From Whitmania pigra (taxonomy: Eukaryota; Annelida; Clitellata; Hirudinida; Haemopidae), in NCBI GenBank assembly GCA_021613335.1, contig JAJTWR010000032.1, forward strand, positions 468,001-532,000: a DNA stretch of 64,000 nucleotides, given 5' to 3'. How positions within the stretch are numbered: the first letter of the stretch is position 1; every line of letters begins with the position of its first letter. Positions 11,267-21,672 of the stretch are shown here, piece after piece. The notes below the pieces were generated by a model. That model searched no databases. It was not told where the DNA came from and saw only the letters and a program-made list of their open reading frames with translations. Position numbers and translations under genes: made by a program.

Positions 11267-12209
11267 CAGTGGATCAAATGGTACCGGGCCGCCCAAGGAA
11301 CAATAAATTATTTCCATTTCATTAAAAAAAATTAAAATAGTTTGTAGGGCTTAAGAACAACCGCTGCGATATCCATATCAGAAGGATGTGCATGAGGATT
11401 TGCTATGTTCACTATCTTTGCTAATCAACACTACAGTAGCAGAACTGTTCAATTTACTGAATGTATGAGAAAAATTAAAATGGTCCTTTTGTGTCGGCAT
11501 ATGCACAGACGGAGCCATGACCGGACGACTGTCAGGTTTAACTGCTCGGATTAAAGAGGTTGCACCTGAAAGTGAATCTACTCATTGTATTATTCACAGG
11601 GAAATGCTGGCAAGACGAAAATTGTCGCCGGAATTAAACAGCGTATTGATTGATGTCATTAAAGTTATTAACCTCATTTTGATGGAAACACACGCCCTTA
11701 ACTCGCGCCTGTTTGATCAGCTTTGTGAGGAGATGGACGCAGAGCACAAATGCTTGCGCTTACACACAGAAATAAGATGGCTATCCAGAGGCAAATCGCT
11801 AACCAGAGTATTTGAATTGCGAGAGCCATTGCAAAGATTTCCCTCAGAAAAGAAGTCACTGTTGGCAGCACATTTCGGTGACAAGGTATGGGTTGCAAAA
11901 CTAGCTTACCTGTGTAACATATTCAGCCTGCTCAATGAACTCAATCTGTCACTTCAGGGGAAAATGACAACTGTTTTCAAATTGGCAGACAAAGTAAAAA
12001 AATTTAAAGCCAAACTGGAGTTGTGGGGAAAGCGCGTGAACAGAGTCATTATGGACATGTTTCAACAAAGCGGGGATTTTATGCGAGACTGAACCTGAGC
12101 ATTCATTCTCCAAGTTGGTGACGAATCACCGCCCCGCCCCCCGAGCGGGCCGCGGTTAAATTATCAAACATTGACCGGTCCGCGGCGATAAAATGGTTGG
12201 GGACAACTG
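11267..12209 (+). mobile_element. hAT element with ZBED/GTF2IRD2-like transposase remnant
   Basis: Ends CAGTGGATCAAATGG and GGTTGGGGACAACTG, with a GGACCGGTC-type subterminal sequence. The flanks GCCTAGAT and GTATAGAT are a diverged 8-bp duplication; the uninterrupted LINE at about 5,340 reads GCCCAGAT. The coding part from about 11,490 to 12,092 reads VGICTDGAMTGRLSGL, CIIHREMLA, LHTEIRWLSRGKSLTR, WVAKLAYLCNIF and LNELNLSLQGK, which are the hAT catalytic-core blocks of the ZBED5/SCAND3/GTF2IRD2-like group. The N-terminal BED finger and the C-terminal dimerisation block are absent, and CTDGAPAM-type sequence has lost two residues. Inactive. Confidence 0.8.
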
Positions 12210-12217
12210 GTATAGAT

Positions 12218-13900
12218 GAGGTGATTGCAGGATTTGACAATAAAAGCGGTATGTTCTTTAAAGGTGAGGTATGAATCAAAAATAACTGAAGAGCTTGAGA
12301 ATAGTAGAGGAAGGAAGGAGGGTGCCAGCGACGCTTATGGAGAGAAGAAGCGACAGAGTTTTTAAGCAAGCGGGTCAATGAACATAGTTTCGGATTTCTA
12401 CGGATTCAGTTGGAGAAAGTTAACGAGAAAAGATGAGACTGTTGATGAGGTAAGGATGTTGGCGATTGATTTGTGGATTTTGGTAATTTTCGAGACGAAA
12501 AAAGGGTTAAAAGAATTGACCAAGATGCCAAACATTGATGGCATTTGTGCACTTTCGCAGATTTTCGAGTTGATCTGAGATGCTATGGCTGGAGAGGATG
12601 GAGAAAAGATTTGTGTCATCTGTGTATTGATGGAAGGAGATGTTGAAGTTATGAATAATGTTAGACAAAGGTGAAGTATAGGTTGTGAAAAGTAAAGGAC
12701 CCAGGACAGAGTCTTCATGAACACCGGCAATTAGTTCAACTAAAAGGGAGAAGTGATCGCCGAGTTTGACATATTGGGTTCTGTCGGAAAGATCAGAATG
12801 TAGCCAGGAGAGTGCAAGGCCATCAATTCCAAAGTCAGACTGGAGTCTCTCCAACAGTATCTGGTTTTGATGGTATCAAAGACAGGCGAGAGGTCTTATG
12901 GTCGACCATCACAGCGCAATTGCCCTTGCCACAGATGTCAGTGAGATTATTGAAGATGTGTGAAAGAGATGTTTCTGTACAAAAACCAGGTCTGAAGGCA
13001 GATTAGAGTGTAGAAAAATTAAAAGATGCTGTGATATGAGGGCAAATTCTGGACATAATGAGTCTTTTAAGCAGTTTTGGCATTTTTAGAAGGCGAAGGA
13101 CTTGGGCCCACTTGAAGATGGACAGAAAAGTGTCAGTGCTGAAAAAAAAGATTTGATAGTTTAGAGAGGATTGGAGATAAAATTAGAGCAAATTTCTTGA
13201 GAAAAGGAGTGGGGAGAGGAGATGACTTGCTGGGCAGTAAGCAAATTAGCTGGAGAACCTGTTGCGAAGACACAGGTTTTAGAACTAAGATTGGGATGCC
13301 TGAGAATTGCCTGGCTAGAAAAGATGAGACTGTTGATGAGGTAAGGATGTTGGCGATTGATTTGTGGATTTTGGTAATTTTCGAGACGAAAAAAGGGTTA
13401 AAAGAATTGACCAAGTTTGAGCACTCATCGTCTGTATAATATTGAGGAGACGGCTGTGAAGCAGTTCGTGAAAGGAGCGCCACATGGAACGGGGATTTAC
13501 ATCAGACTTGAGTCCTTCCTTGATGGAGGAGGCCCTATAGTTTAGGATGGCAATCTTGGCCGTTTCCTTGGCGGACATGTAGAGTTGCTTGACGACGTCA
13601 TCGCGTTGACAAAGATAGCGACATTTCAAGCGCCGGCAAGCTTTCTTTGCCTCGATTGCTTCATGAGATAGCTAGTAATTAGTCTGGTGACCGACTTTCA
13701 AATCGGCTTGGCATCTATAGGCTTGGCTTAGGAGTTGCAACTTGAGGTGAGTTTTAAAGCGAACTAAGTCGAGAGCTCCATATTTCATGAGAAAATAATT
13801 TTCTCACCTCTCTGATGACCTTCAAATCTTCTGTTGAGGAGAGAGAAGAGACAGAAGTTCTTCTCGAGTGTATGAAGCAAGAGCCATGTAGAAATACAGA
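12218..13900 (-). mobile_element. L2/CR1-like LINE, copy 3, upstream part
   Basis: Continuation of 11,097-11,266. On the minus strand, from 13,629 down: the linker between endonuclease and RT (KCRYLCQRDDVVKQLYMSAK, NPRSMWRSFHELLHS, YTDDECSNLVNSFNPFFVSK), then RT fragments (DGLALSWLHSDLSDRTQYVK at about 12,800; FHQYTDDTNLF at about 12,625). The FADD-type box reads YTDD. Frameshifts are frequent. It includes a 96-bp internal duplication (see 12,427 and 13,319). Confidence 0.75.
12427..12522 (-). repeat. Displaced 96-bp duplicate inside the LINE
   Basis: 12,427-12,522 repeats 13,319-13,414 (AAAAGATGAGACTGTTGATG ... GAATTGACC) almost perfectly. The related LINE copy at about 5,565 lacks this block here, so it is an insertion of the element's own upstream sequence into its RT coding region. 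Confidence 0.8.
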
Positions 13901-14101
13901 GGACAGAGTAGAGTAAAAAAAATAAAACGAAAACTAAAAGGAATATTTGCTCACAAGAAAGAAGTTATTTCTTTCTAGAGATTCTTGATTTAATGTTATC
14001 AGGACATGCAATTAAAAAAACCACACTCATTAGTAGCAAATGATAAATTGCATTTATAATTGTTCGAGTTTACTAATCGACGTGTGCTGCGATAAAATGG
14101 A

Positions 14102-14356
14102 ACGAAATTTCTGTTCGTCTTCAGAGGGGATCCTATTCGAATATCAGACTGTGCAAAAGCAGTACTCCGATTTATGAAAGATCAGCCAGGTCAGCCATCG
14201 AATGCTTCAAGTTTTGTCAAAATCTGCTTGGAAACGATTGCAAGAGTTTCAACTATCAATGGGTGGAAAAGAGTTGTTCTCTTTACAAAGATGTCATTCA
14301 TTATGATTACAATGAAAATGTTAATGGAACATGCAAAGATTACCAGATTGTGCCTG
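14102..14356 (+). pseudogene. PAN/apple-like exon lacking its start (lectin family exon 1)
   Basis: In frame from NEISVRLQRGSYSNIRLC to DVIHYDYNENVNGTC and a GTGAGT donor at 14,357. It carries the six-cysteine pattern of the exon at 55,427-55,748 and is about 95 percent identical by eye. The initiator methionine and signal peptide are missing: the sequence joins GCTGCGATAAAATGG to ACGAAATTTCTG, a deletion of about 300 bp relative to the 55 kb copy. The exon itself is undamaged, so loss of the promoter and start is the main lesion. Confidence 0.75.
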
Positions 14357-14399
14357 GTGAGTTCATATTTTAATTTTTTTCATTTCGCCGAATAAATCA

Positions 14400-14718
14400 T
14401 GTAAGAAATACGATATCAGAAAAAAGTATATCAAGGGTTGGTTCTAAGGAATTGACAGCACGCCGTTTGCTCAACCTTTGAGATTTTAAAATAATAAATT
14501 AACTTATTATTATTAATATTAAAAATTACATGTTAGGACCTTCATTTTAATGTTTGTCTTACTTTAGCGAATGAATTTAATATTCGAAATAATGATTTAA
14601 TGACCTCTTAAATTTATACCCTTAAATTTATACCCTTAAAACTGTAGAAACTAAAAATATTTAAACACTATTTCTTGCCTAATTGATTTAAAAATTGATT
14701 TAATATAGTTTTAATTGC
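14400..14718. other. No gene seen
   Basis: AT-rich intron-like or intergenic DNA following the PAN exon. The first 100 bp match 55,790-55,880. Confidence 0.5.
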
Positions 14719-14800
14719 CCATGTACGAAGTCTCCTCTGTCAAGCCAATAAATGGTGACCGAATATATGCAACCATCTAAATCAATTTCTCATCAAAAAC
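14719..14800 (-). pseudogene. Fragment of the second PAN-like exon family
   Basis: Resembles parts of 18,940-19,100: the end of that exon (CATG, AATAAATGGTGACCGAAT) joined directly to the GCAACCATCTAAATCAATTTC part. It is an internally deleted exon remnant of the gene at 18,389-19,182. Confidence 0.6.
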
Positions 14801-16084
14801 TCATTCTCAATTAGTTGATCTTGGTATCTTTCTTCATAAGAGAAATCTCAGATTATTCTGCCAAAACACCGATTTTTGTATTTCTTAGATTTTTTAAATC
14901 TTAGAAATCTTAGAAAACATTGGTTGAAACATAATCGTATTAACATGATAGTTAATAGACCTATTCTAATGTTAACCGCTTCGCTTCACGAGCTACTGAA
15001 AAATCATGTTATCATACTCCATCAAATTGCTTACTAGCTGAACAAGAATTTGTTAAAAAGAGAGATGTAATACGATCAATTCAAATAAACAAACACTCTA
15101 CAGATCAGCATTTCAATCGTGTTTGACCTGCAAACAAATGAACGATATTAATTAGGATATGAACTACAATAAATTTACAATAAACAAGAAGCTATATGTA
15201 TATACATGATGCATTTCTTATTTTTAAGCAAATTGACATGAATGCTATCCATGCATTTTTTTAAAGTACCATTTAGAATGTCTTGTTCTTCAGCTACTTT
15301 TTATTTATTTGTGGACCTAAGAATGCAACTTCTTTTACCGTTGTTAACTTAATTCTAGAAACTTGTTGAGCTGGTACCGAAGTATAATATATCAATTTTC
15401 TTAAAATGTTTCATAAGTTCCAACATGGGAATCTTGTCTTGATCAAGATAAATAAAAGTTTTATCTCTTAGCTGCATTCTGTCTCTGGTTGGCCATTTCT
15501 TCATCATATAGTAATGCTTCTTTGCTGCCCCATTCGCATAGGAAACAGCAGTACTTTGTGTACAACGTCTGTATTCTCATTAAAACAGCATTTACTTTTA
15601 AGTCACCGCAAATATTCCAGTTGCCATAATTTGATAAGTCACCGCATTACAGTTTTATTTTGATTTTTTGAGATTATTGTGGATTAAAACTTTCCTCGGA
15701 AAGTCTTACGCCACCCCCAAATGTGTTTGTAATATAAGAAAAGAAAGTTTGGCCAACATTTGATGTATTCTGTTAATATTTACTGGTCGCTCAACACCGA
15801 CAAAATTTTATATGATTAGGTTGAATTGTTGACCGATAATTACTTCAAAAATCAGCGGTTCAAAGCAACAACTTTAACTTAATTACATTAAAATGTCATG
15901 ATTTATATCTATTATTATATATTGCTGACAGGTATGTGTCTGACCTTTCTGAAAATATAGTGTCTAATATCCTTGTCCACTCTGTTGTTGCAGCGATAAG
16001 GACGGATTTGTTAGGAATTGCAAAACCATAGCAATATTTCTCACTTGCAATAGGAATTTTATATTCCTCTGGAGTTGCTTTTTT
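14801..16084. other. No gene seen
   Basis: About 1.3 kb of AT-rich sequence with no convincing frame, repeat or RNA signal on either strand. Confidence 0.5.
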
Positions 16085-16600
16085 TGTCAGATTTTTTTAA
16101 TGTGTTTTTTATGAGTATTTTTTATGAGTTTTTGTTATGATTTTTTATTGTTTTTTATGGTTTATTTTGTTTTTCTTAATTTTGTTGAAAAGTGATAGTT
16201 CATGATTAGTTAAACAGATTTATTGCATCATAAGTAAAAATAATACAAACTAGAACAGTGCTAATTTAAATCAATTTCCTAAATTCACTGTCTTCATCCT
16301 TCTTAGATTCTTCGTCTTCTGCTTCAGTTGTGATTACCTTCTGAAGTAATATAAGCTGTAAGCTCTTTTTGAAGCTATAAATAAAACCAGTTATTCAGCC
16401 CTGTTTGTGGTGAATCGGTTCCGTTTATCATTTTGGATAAATGAAGATGCACTGAAACTTTCGATTACGGCGGTTGTTGTAGGCAATGACAAAATCTTAG
16501 AAGCTACTTTAGCAAGAGGCCGTGATGAACATATACCTTTCCACCAGGTAACCCTCAATTGGATCGATAATTTGCTAAATCAACCATAACGTCCAACTCA
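16085..16600 (+). mobile_element. hAT internal sequence related to 33,720-34,060
   Basis: The reverse complement of 33,720-34,060 matches this stretch over several blocks (GAAAAGTGATAGTTCATGAT, CTTCTGCTTCAG, GTGAATCGGTTCCGTTTATC). A 60-residue plus-strand frame (16,407-16,589) follows, with no recognisable domain. I read it as part of a non-autonomous hAT or a LINE carried in one. No terminal repeats are found here. Confidence 0.45.
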
Positions 16601-16970
16601 CAATTACCATCAGTGTGTTCTGCTAAATTACTCACAATTACGTTTTCTTCATCGATAATGTTGATCAATGTTGACAGTATCTAGCAAGTTAGCTACTTAA
16701 TGTATCGTTTTCGGGCAGAACTCTTTTCTCTCGCAGAAGATCTTTTATTTTGACTATTTCTTGTGCAGAAAGTTGAAAGACGTGAATGAATTGGAGAGTG
16801 TGTTTTGAAAATGGATGGTAAGCTCATTAAATAATTTGCAACAAAACCCATTTGTGGGCTGTATTCTTCAAAAAATGCGATCCAACTTGCAATTTGTTTC
16901 AGCGACATCAAACCTTCATTTTGAAAGTTATAAATATTTCTTTTTTGTGTTGAAATACTTCAAAAAAAAA
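16601..16970. other. Unassigned sequence before the L2-like LINE
   Basis: Contains a 72-residue minus-strand frame (16,693-16,911) without recognised motifs. Probably transposon-derived. Confidence 0.35.
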
Positions 16971-18196
16971 AAACAGACAGCTCTTTCCCACATTTTCAAC
17001 AATTTATCCCATATCTGTAGAAATCGCAATTGTGCCATCATGGTCGGTCTAGATCTGTCGGTAGCCTTTGACACCATCAACCATAGCATATTGTTAGAAA
17101 GACTTCACTCCGACTTCGGTATCGATGGTCTCGCACTCTCTTGGCTCCAATCTTAACTCTCCAACAGATCTCAAATACGTTAAGCTAGGTTGCCACACTT
17201 CCTCTACTGTTGCTTTCCTTGCTGGTGTTCCCCAGGGTTCTGAACTAAGACCCTTACTTTTCACTATCTACACCTGTCAGATATCGTGAAACATTTTGAC
17301 GCGTCCTTCCGCCATTATGCGGACGACACAAGTCTCTACTCTGTCCTCTCCAGCAACAAAGTCTCCGTTCAACCAGACAATCTGCAAAAGTGCACAGACG
17401 TTATTAATGACTGGCATCTCGTCAACTTTCTCCAACTCAACCAGCAAAAATCTAAAATAATGTTTATCGGCACACCTACGCAACTCAAGAACCTATTTCC
17501 CTTCCCCCATCCTCAATAAATATCGCCGATAAGCTTTTTCCTTCTTCTACTACCCTAACAGTCCTCGACGTTACTTTTGACTCCCATCTCAGCAACATGC
17601 CTCTTCAATAATAAAATCTTGCAACCATCTCATCTGTGCAATCCGACATATCCGTCTGTTCCTTTTGGTTGATATGACTGCTGCTGTTGCACGCAGTCTA
17701 GTCATCTCCCTCCTCGACTACTGCAACTCTCCTGTATGGCAATTCTGCCTTCTTTATCCTCTCCCTTTAGGGCATCCAAAACAATGTTAGCTAAACTTGT
17801 TCTCCTTTACCCTAATCTTAAGCCAGCTCCGACGACCTGATGCAACTGAACCTGTCTACCCATACATTACCATATCGTTTACAAAATATCTTTACTCACT
17901 TATCGTACCTTAATCACATCTAATCCCCCCATAATCCCAGTCTCATTCACCACCGCCAAATCCCTGATCACACCAGCTCATCTTCTACAATTCATCTTCA
18001 CCAACCAGTCCATAAATCATCCATCGTCAAATGGGCCTTTTCCCATGCCTCGCCGCCCGCCCCCCATCATCCGGTCACAGCTGAAGATTTATCTTTTCAG
18101 GACATCCATACAGGATCAAGGCGCCTCTGACGCCAAGCTTAAGGAGCCATATAAATGAACTATTGTTATTTTTATTATTATTATTATTATTTTTAA
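16971..18196 (+). mobile_element. L2/CR1-like LINE, copy 4, plus strand, with (TTA)n tail
   Basis: 5'-truncated. Readable RT blocks: NCAIMVGLDLSVAFDTINHS (motif A), a broken motif B (AGVPQGSELRPL type), FRHYADDTSLYSVL (catalytic YADD box, about 17,305-17,345), LVNFLQLNQQKSKIMFIGTP. The 3' part is heavily frameshifted (CTPVWQFCL, LHQPVHKSSI). It ends in the (TTA)n tract at 18,168-18,196, as expected for this family. Confidence 0.8.
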
Positions 18197-18388
18197 AGTC
18201 ATTTTAAAAAAGGTTTAAGGATGTTATAATTTATAACATCGATAATATAATTTATAACATCAAGGATATATCAAAAATGTTTATTCAAATGCATGTTACA
18301 GAGTTGAAATATACTCCATGAATTAAAAGGAATGGTCTGGGTCATCCTAAGAATGCTTCATTTCTTCTTAGGATTCTTCAGTTTTTAT

Positions 18389-19182
18389 TCATATTTCATT
18401 TAAATTTTCAAAGCCCTCAGATGTTACGCAAGACCTATCCAGCATGTAGGTAACAGAGCCTGGCATAGGAATCAAGTCTTCTTCATTTATTGAACCCATG
18501 AGTCCCATACTAAACCAGCAATGGGATCGAGACTTCACATCAAATGCTACGACATCGCAGTTTTCCAAAAGAATGCAGTATAAGAAGCATATATAAATAT
18601 CTCCAGTTGTGGCGCTATAGAGACTTTTGGATGTTTTCTCTTCTACCATGGTCCAACATTTTGTTGCTGTAATTTTAAGACAATTACAACACGCACCAAA
18701 TTAAGCATTTTTGCATTGTATCCCAAAGGAATATATTTCCTGTCCAGAAAATAACCTATTAAATAATTATTATAATAATACGACAAGTAGATCTGAGTTA
18801 TTATTTAGTATTATTAATGTGCTATAATATATTTTATTATATATAATATTTTAGTTTGCTTGTTATTTAAGGTAATAATGATACTATTTCGAATCTAATT
18901 GATATCAAAACTTTTTTGATTCAAGTTTTAGTCACTCACCATGTAACAAGTCTCTTCTTGCGAGCAAATATGTGGTGACCGAATCTTTTGGAACTGGATT
19001 CTTCTCTACCCTAGTGGAATTCACTTCGATCCAGCACGGGGGGTCGACCTCAACGTCGAACGAAACAACGTTGCACGTTTCGATTAATATGCAAACTTGA
19101 AGGCAACCATCTAAATCAATTTCCGATATTTGGGTCAAACCTGTAACTTGTAACTTCGGAAGTACCGTCCAAGCGGATTCAC
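18389..19182 (-). CDS. Two-exon PAN/apple-like secreted-type protein (3' part of gene)
   Basis: Exon at 18,940-19,182 (acceptor TTGCTAG, donor ATG|GTGAGT) and exon at 18,389-18,666 (acceptor ATTACAG, stop TGA at 18,389). Both junctions are phase 1 and the reading frame is clean. Each exon encodes one cysteine-rich unit: C..C....ETCNVVSFDVEVDPPCW in the first and C..C....ENCDVVAFDVKSRSHCW in the second, each ending in a VT.YLL.R or VTYML.R block. This C-x3-C, C-x-V-x-FD, CW pattern resembles PAN/apple domains, which bind protein or sugar ligands outside the cell. Any upstream exons (signal peptide) were not found. Introns carry GT-AG ends. Function unknown. Confidence 0.6.
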
Positions 19183-19189
19183 CTAGCAA

Positions 19190-19925
19190 TTTAACAAGAG
19201 TATTGTTCTTTATTTATGTATAAAAATAATGTTTCAGCTAGTTTACAAAAAAAACATTTTTTTTAATATTTGACTAATACATTTTATAATATGGAGCAAA
19301 GTATCGACCTAGTTAATAATCAAGCACCTCTTACCGAAGACTACTGCAATCTGATTAAGACAAAGAATTACAAACAGTTGAATAGTGGTCATGGCTCACT
19401 CTAAAATTGCTCACTTTGCCTAAGAAAAGGGCGTGCGGATTTCCTTTTGCTGCTCGTTTTTATATATCGAGTTTAATTTATCAAATAGACAAAACTTAAT
19501 ATTTTTAACTATATTTAATTGTTTGATCTTTCGTTATCGATACACTTAAAGACACAAACTTCATTTGCAGGCGCACGCAATTTTGTCAAGATTTATGGAC
19601 AACTAAATTTGGACGCCAAATTTCCATGATTAAACAATTTGCCTTCGTGATTTATTAGGTTCATTTTGATAACATCTGCTGTTCATTAGAAATGCTAAAA
19701 CCCCGAACCCAGTTAGAAAGAACAGAAACAGAACAAGTATTTCATGGTTCTTTCCCAATCCTTTTTGTCTTTCATTGTGAATTTCAAAATGCGTCTTTTC
19801 AAGAACAAACTAGCACCAACAATTTTGAGTTCCTTCCCTCCTTTATTATTCGTTCCCATATTTTATTGATTCCTTTATGATTATTAGTAAATATGTAAGA
19901 AATTGAAAAATGTCGACAAGGAGCA
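19190..19925. other. No gene seen
   Basis: AT-rich. No further exon of the PAN-like gene could be recognised upstream. Confidence 0.45.
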
Positions 19926-20111
19926 TCGTTAAAGCTAATGCCATCCATCTTGTCAAGATGGTTGTCAATCTGTCAGAGGCTAATATTGAAGAACATCAAA
20001 ATCAAAAACATCTGTTTCCTGGAGGTACATAATTGTCCAAAGAAATTGATTCAAAATATGAATTTAAAATTACGGTTTTCAAAGAAAACCTTTTTTGAGC
20101 CTAGAGATAAA
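19926..20111 (+). repeat. Dispersed repeat, copy 1
   Basis: GTTAAAGCTAATGCCATC through GAGCCTAGAGATAAACG recurs at 40,454-40,637. In the second copy it is joined directly to sequence found at 20,452-20,650 here, that is, inside foldback element FB-b. Confidence 0.75.
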
Positions 20112-20309
20112 CGTAAACATTAACATAAAGCTCAACATGGGCTTGACTCCTGCATGTGAGTACTTCTGCAAAAAGGCTGGACCAAAAGGGAGATGATAAT
20201 GGATAACCAGGCCGTAGCCTAAATTTGTGAAACAACATTCCAGTCTGGATTGACAATTTGCACATCATCAAATCAATCATCAAACATTTGTTCATTCATC
20301 ATACTGAAG

Positions 20310-20931
20310 GGTGACCCGTCAAATAGCCCAGGACTATTTTGACCCGTCAAAAATTGGTGCATTGTGGATTTGTTGCATGTCCACATGACGTGATTATAAA
20401 GTGAGTCGATAAGGGGATTCACTGGTGGCTCAAATATGTTGTACGTCAATCGATAAAATAGATTAAATTCCAATTTAAACCCTTCATTGTACATAGTGCA
20501 ACGGGAACTCGGGGAAGGATCAAAAGAAATTAAACAATCAAAGGAACCTTCGTGACTTAATGAGTGTCTGGTAAATTATTTTTGTGCAGATTGCACATAT
20601 TGATTGTCAATCAATAATTTATATTGAATACCAACTTGAAAAATCCATGTAAAGTGTGAAAGTAGCCGGAAATAATAATATACTTCCTAATAATATTTTA
20701 GACGATAAATCTTCCACTTAATGAAATTCCCTGATACCAATTAAACCCAAAAGGTCATAAAAGCATTCAAACCACTAACTTCGAATTAAATTTGGAATAA
20801 GTTATTTTGTCCATTTTGTCCTGGGCTATTTTGTCGGGGCTGTTTTGACGGAGTTTTTCCGTCCTGGGCTATTTTGTCACCGGGCTATATTGACGGGGCC
20901 ATTTTGTCGGGGGATATTTTGACGGGGTGCC
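20310..20931 (+). mobile_element. Foldback-like element FB-b
   Basis: Starts GGTGACCCGTCAAATAGCCC and ends TATTTTGACGGGGTGCC. The right arm is a run of monomers (GGGCTATTTTGTCGGGGCTG and similar); the left arm is short. CATACTGAAG lies on both sides (20,300-20,309 and 20,932-20,941), a 9-10 bp target duplication. The interior (TGGATTTGTTGCATGTCCAC) is shared, inverted, with FB-f at 56,041-56,288. No coding capacity was seen. Confidence 0.85.
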
Positions 20932-20941
20932 CATACTGAAG

Positions 20942-21672
20942 ACTACTACAGTGGCCAAGCAGTGCCATTCTGTCCTAAAATGCATTCCATGGGCAACATA
21001 GAATTTTAGAAAATTTAATTTAAAGAATAAATTACAGGCCTCAGGATTGACATAGAGTAACAGCATGTGGATTTGTGATATATAGGATATATGGATTGTG
21101 ATTCGTCGAAGCAGCACGAATTTATAACTTGTAATTCTAAGGCTTTTGAGACAATTTTATAATCTAACTTTACAAAATGAATTGTAAACGTTTTAAGTTT
21201 CTAAATTCATTTTAATCTAAAGCAGAATAGTTATAAATGGGCTTTGTCAGGAATAGTGTTCAAAAGTTATTTATAATGATGTTGCCTCTTTGACAAATTT
21301 GATGTCTTTCCACACTTTCGTTGTGACACTGGAAGGCATCCAATGTCCATTTTTGCGGTATTTGTATTGCATTTTCAATTTCATTATTACTTACATCCTT
21401 CAACATAGGTGGATGAGTACTCGGAATATTTTTCCAATTTGCAGGCTTATGTAATCCTCTGCATCAATGTTCAGATGAAGAATCATGAATTTCCTTACTT
21501 ACGGATTGCCTGTCACATTATTTGGCAACTGTAAGGAAATTCAGCATATTTCTAGATTCACTTTCTGTGCCTTCAATTGAACTGATATCACTCTTACACA
21601 CTACTTTAGCCACTTACTTTTTTTTAAAGTTACATTTTGGCTCATGTTAAATTTGTTTATCTTTAAAACCAG
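20942..21672. other. Unassigned sequence upstream of lectin exon 2
   Basis: 21,240-21,600 has weak coding-like character on the minus strand but no domain I can name. 21,600-21,672 matches 59,640-59,683 and is the intron before lectin exon 2. Confidence 0.4.
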
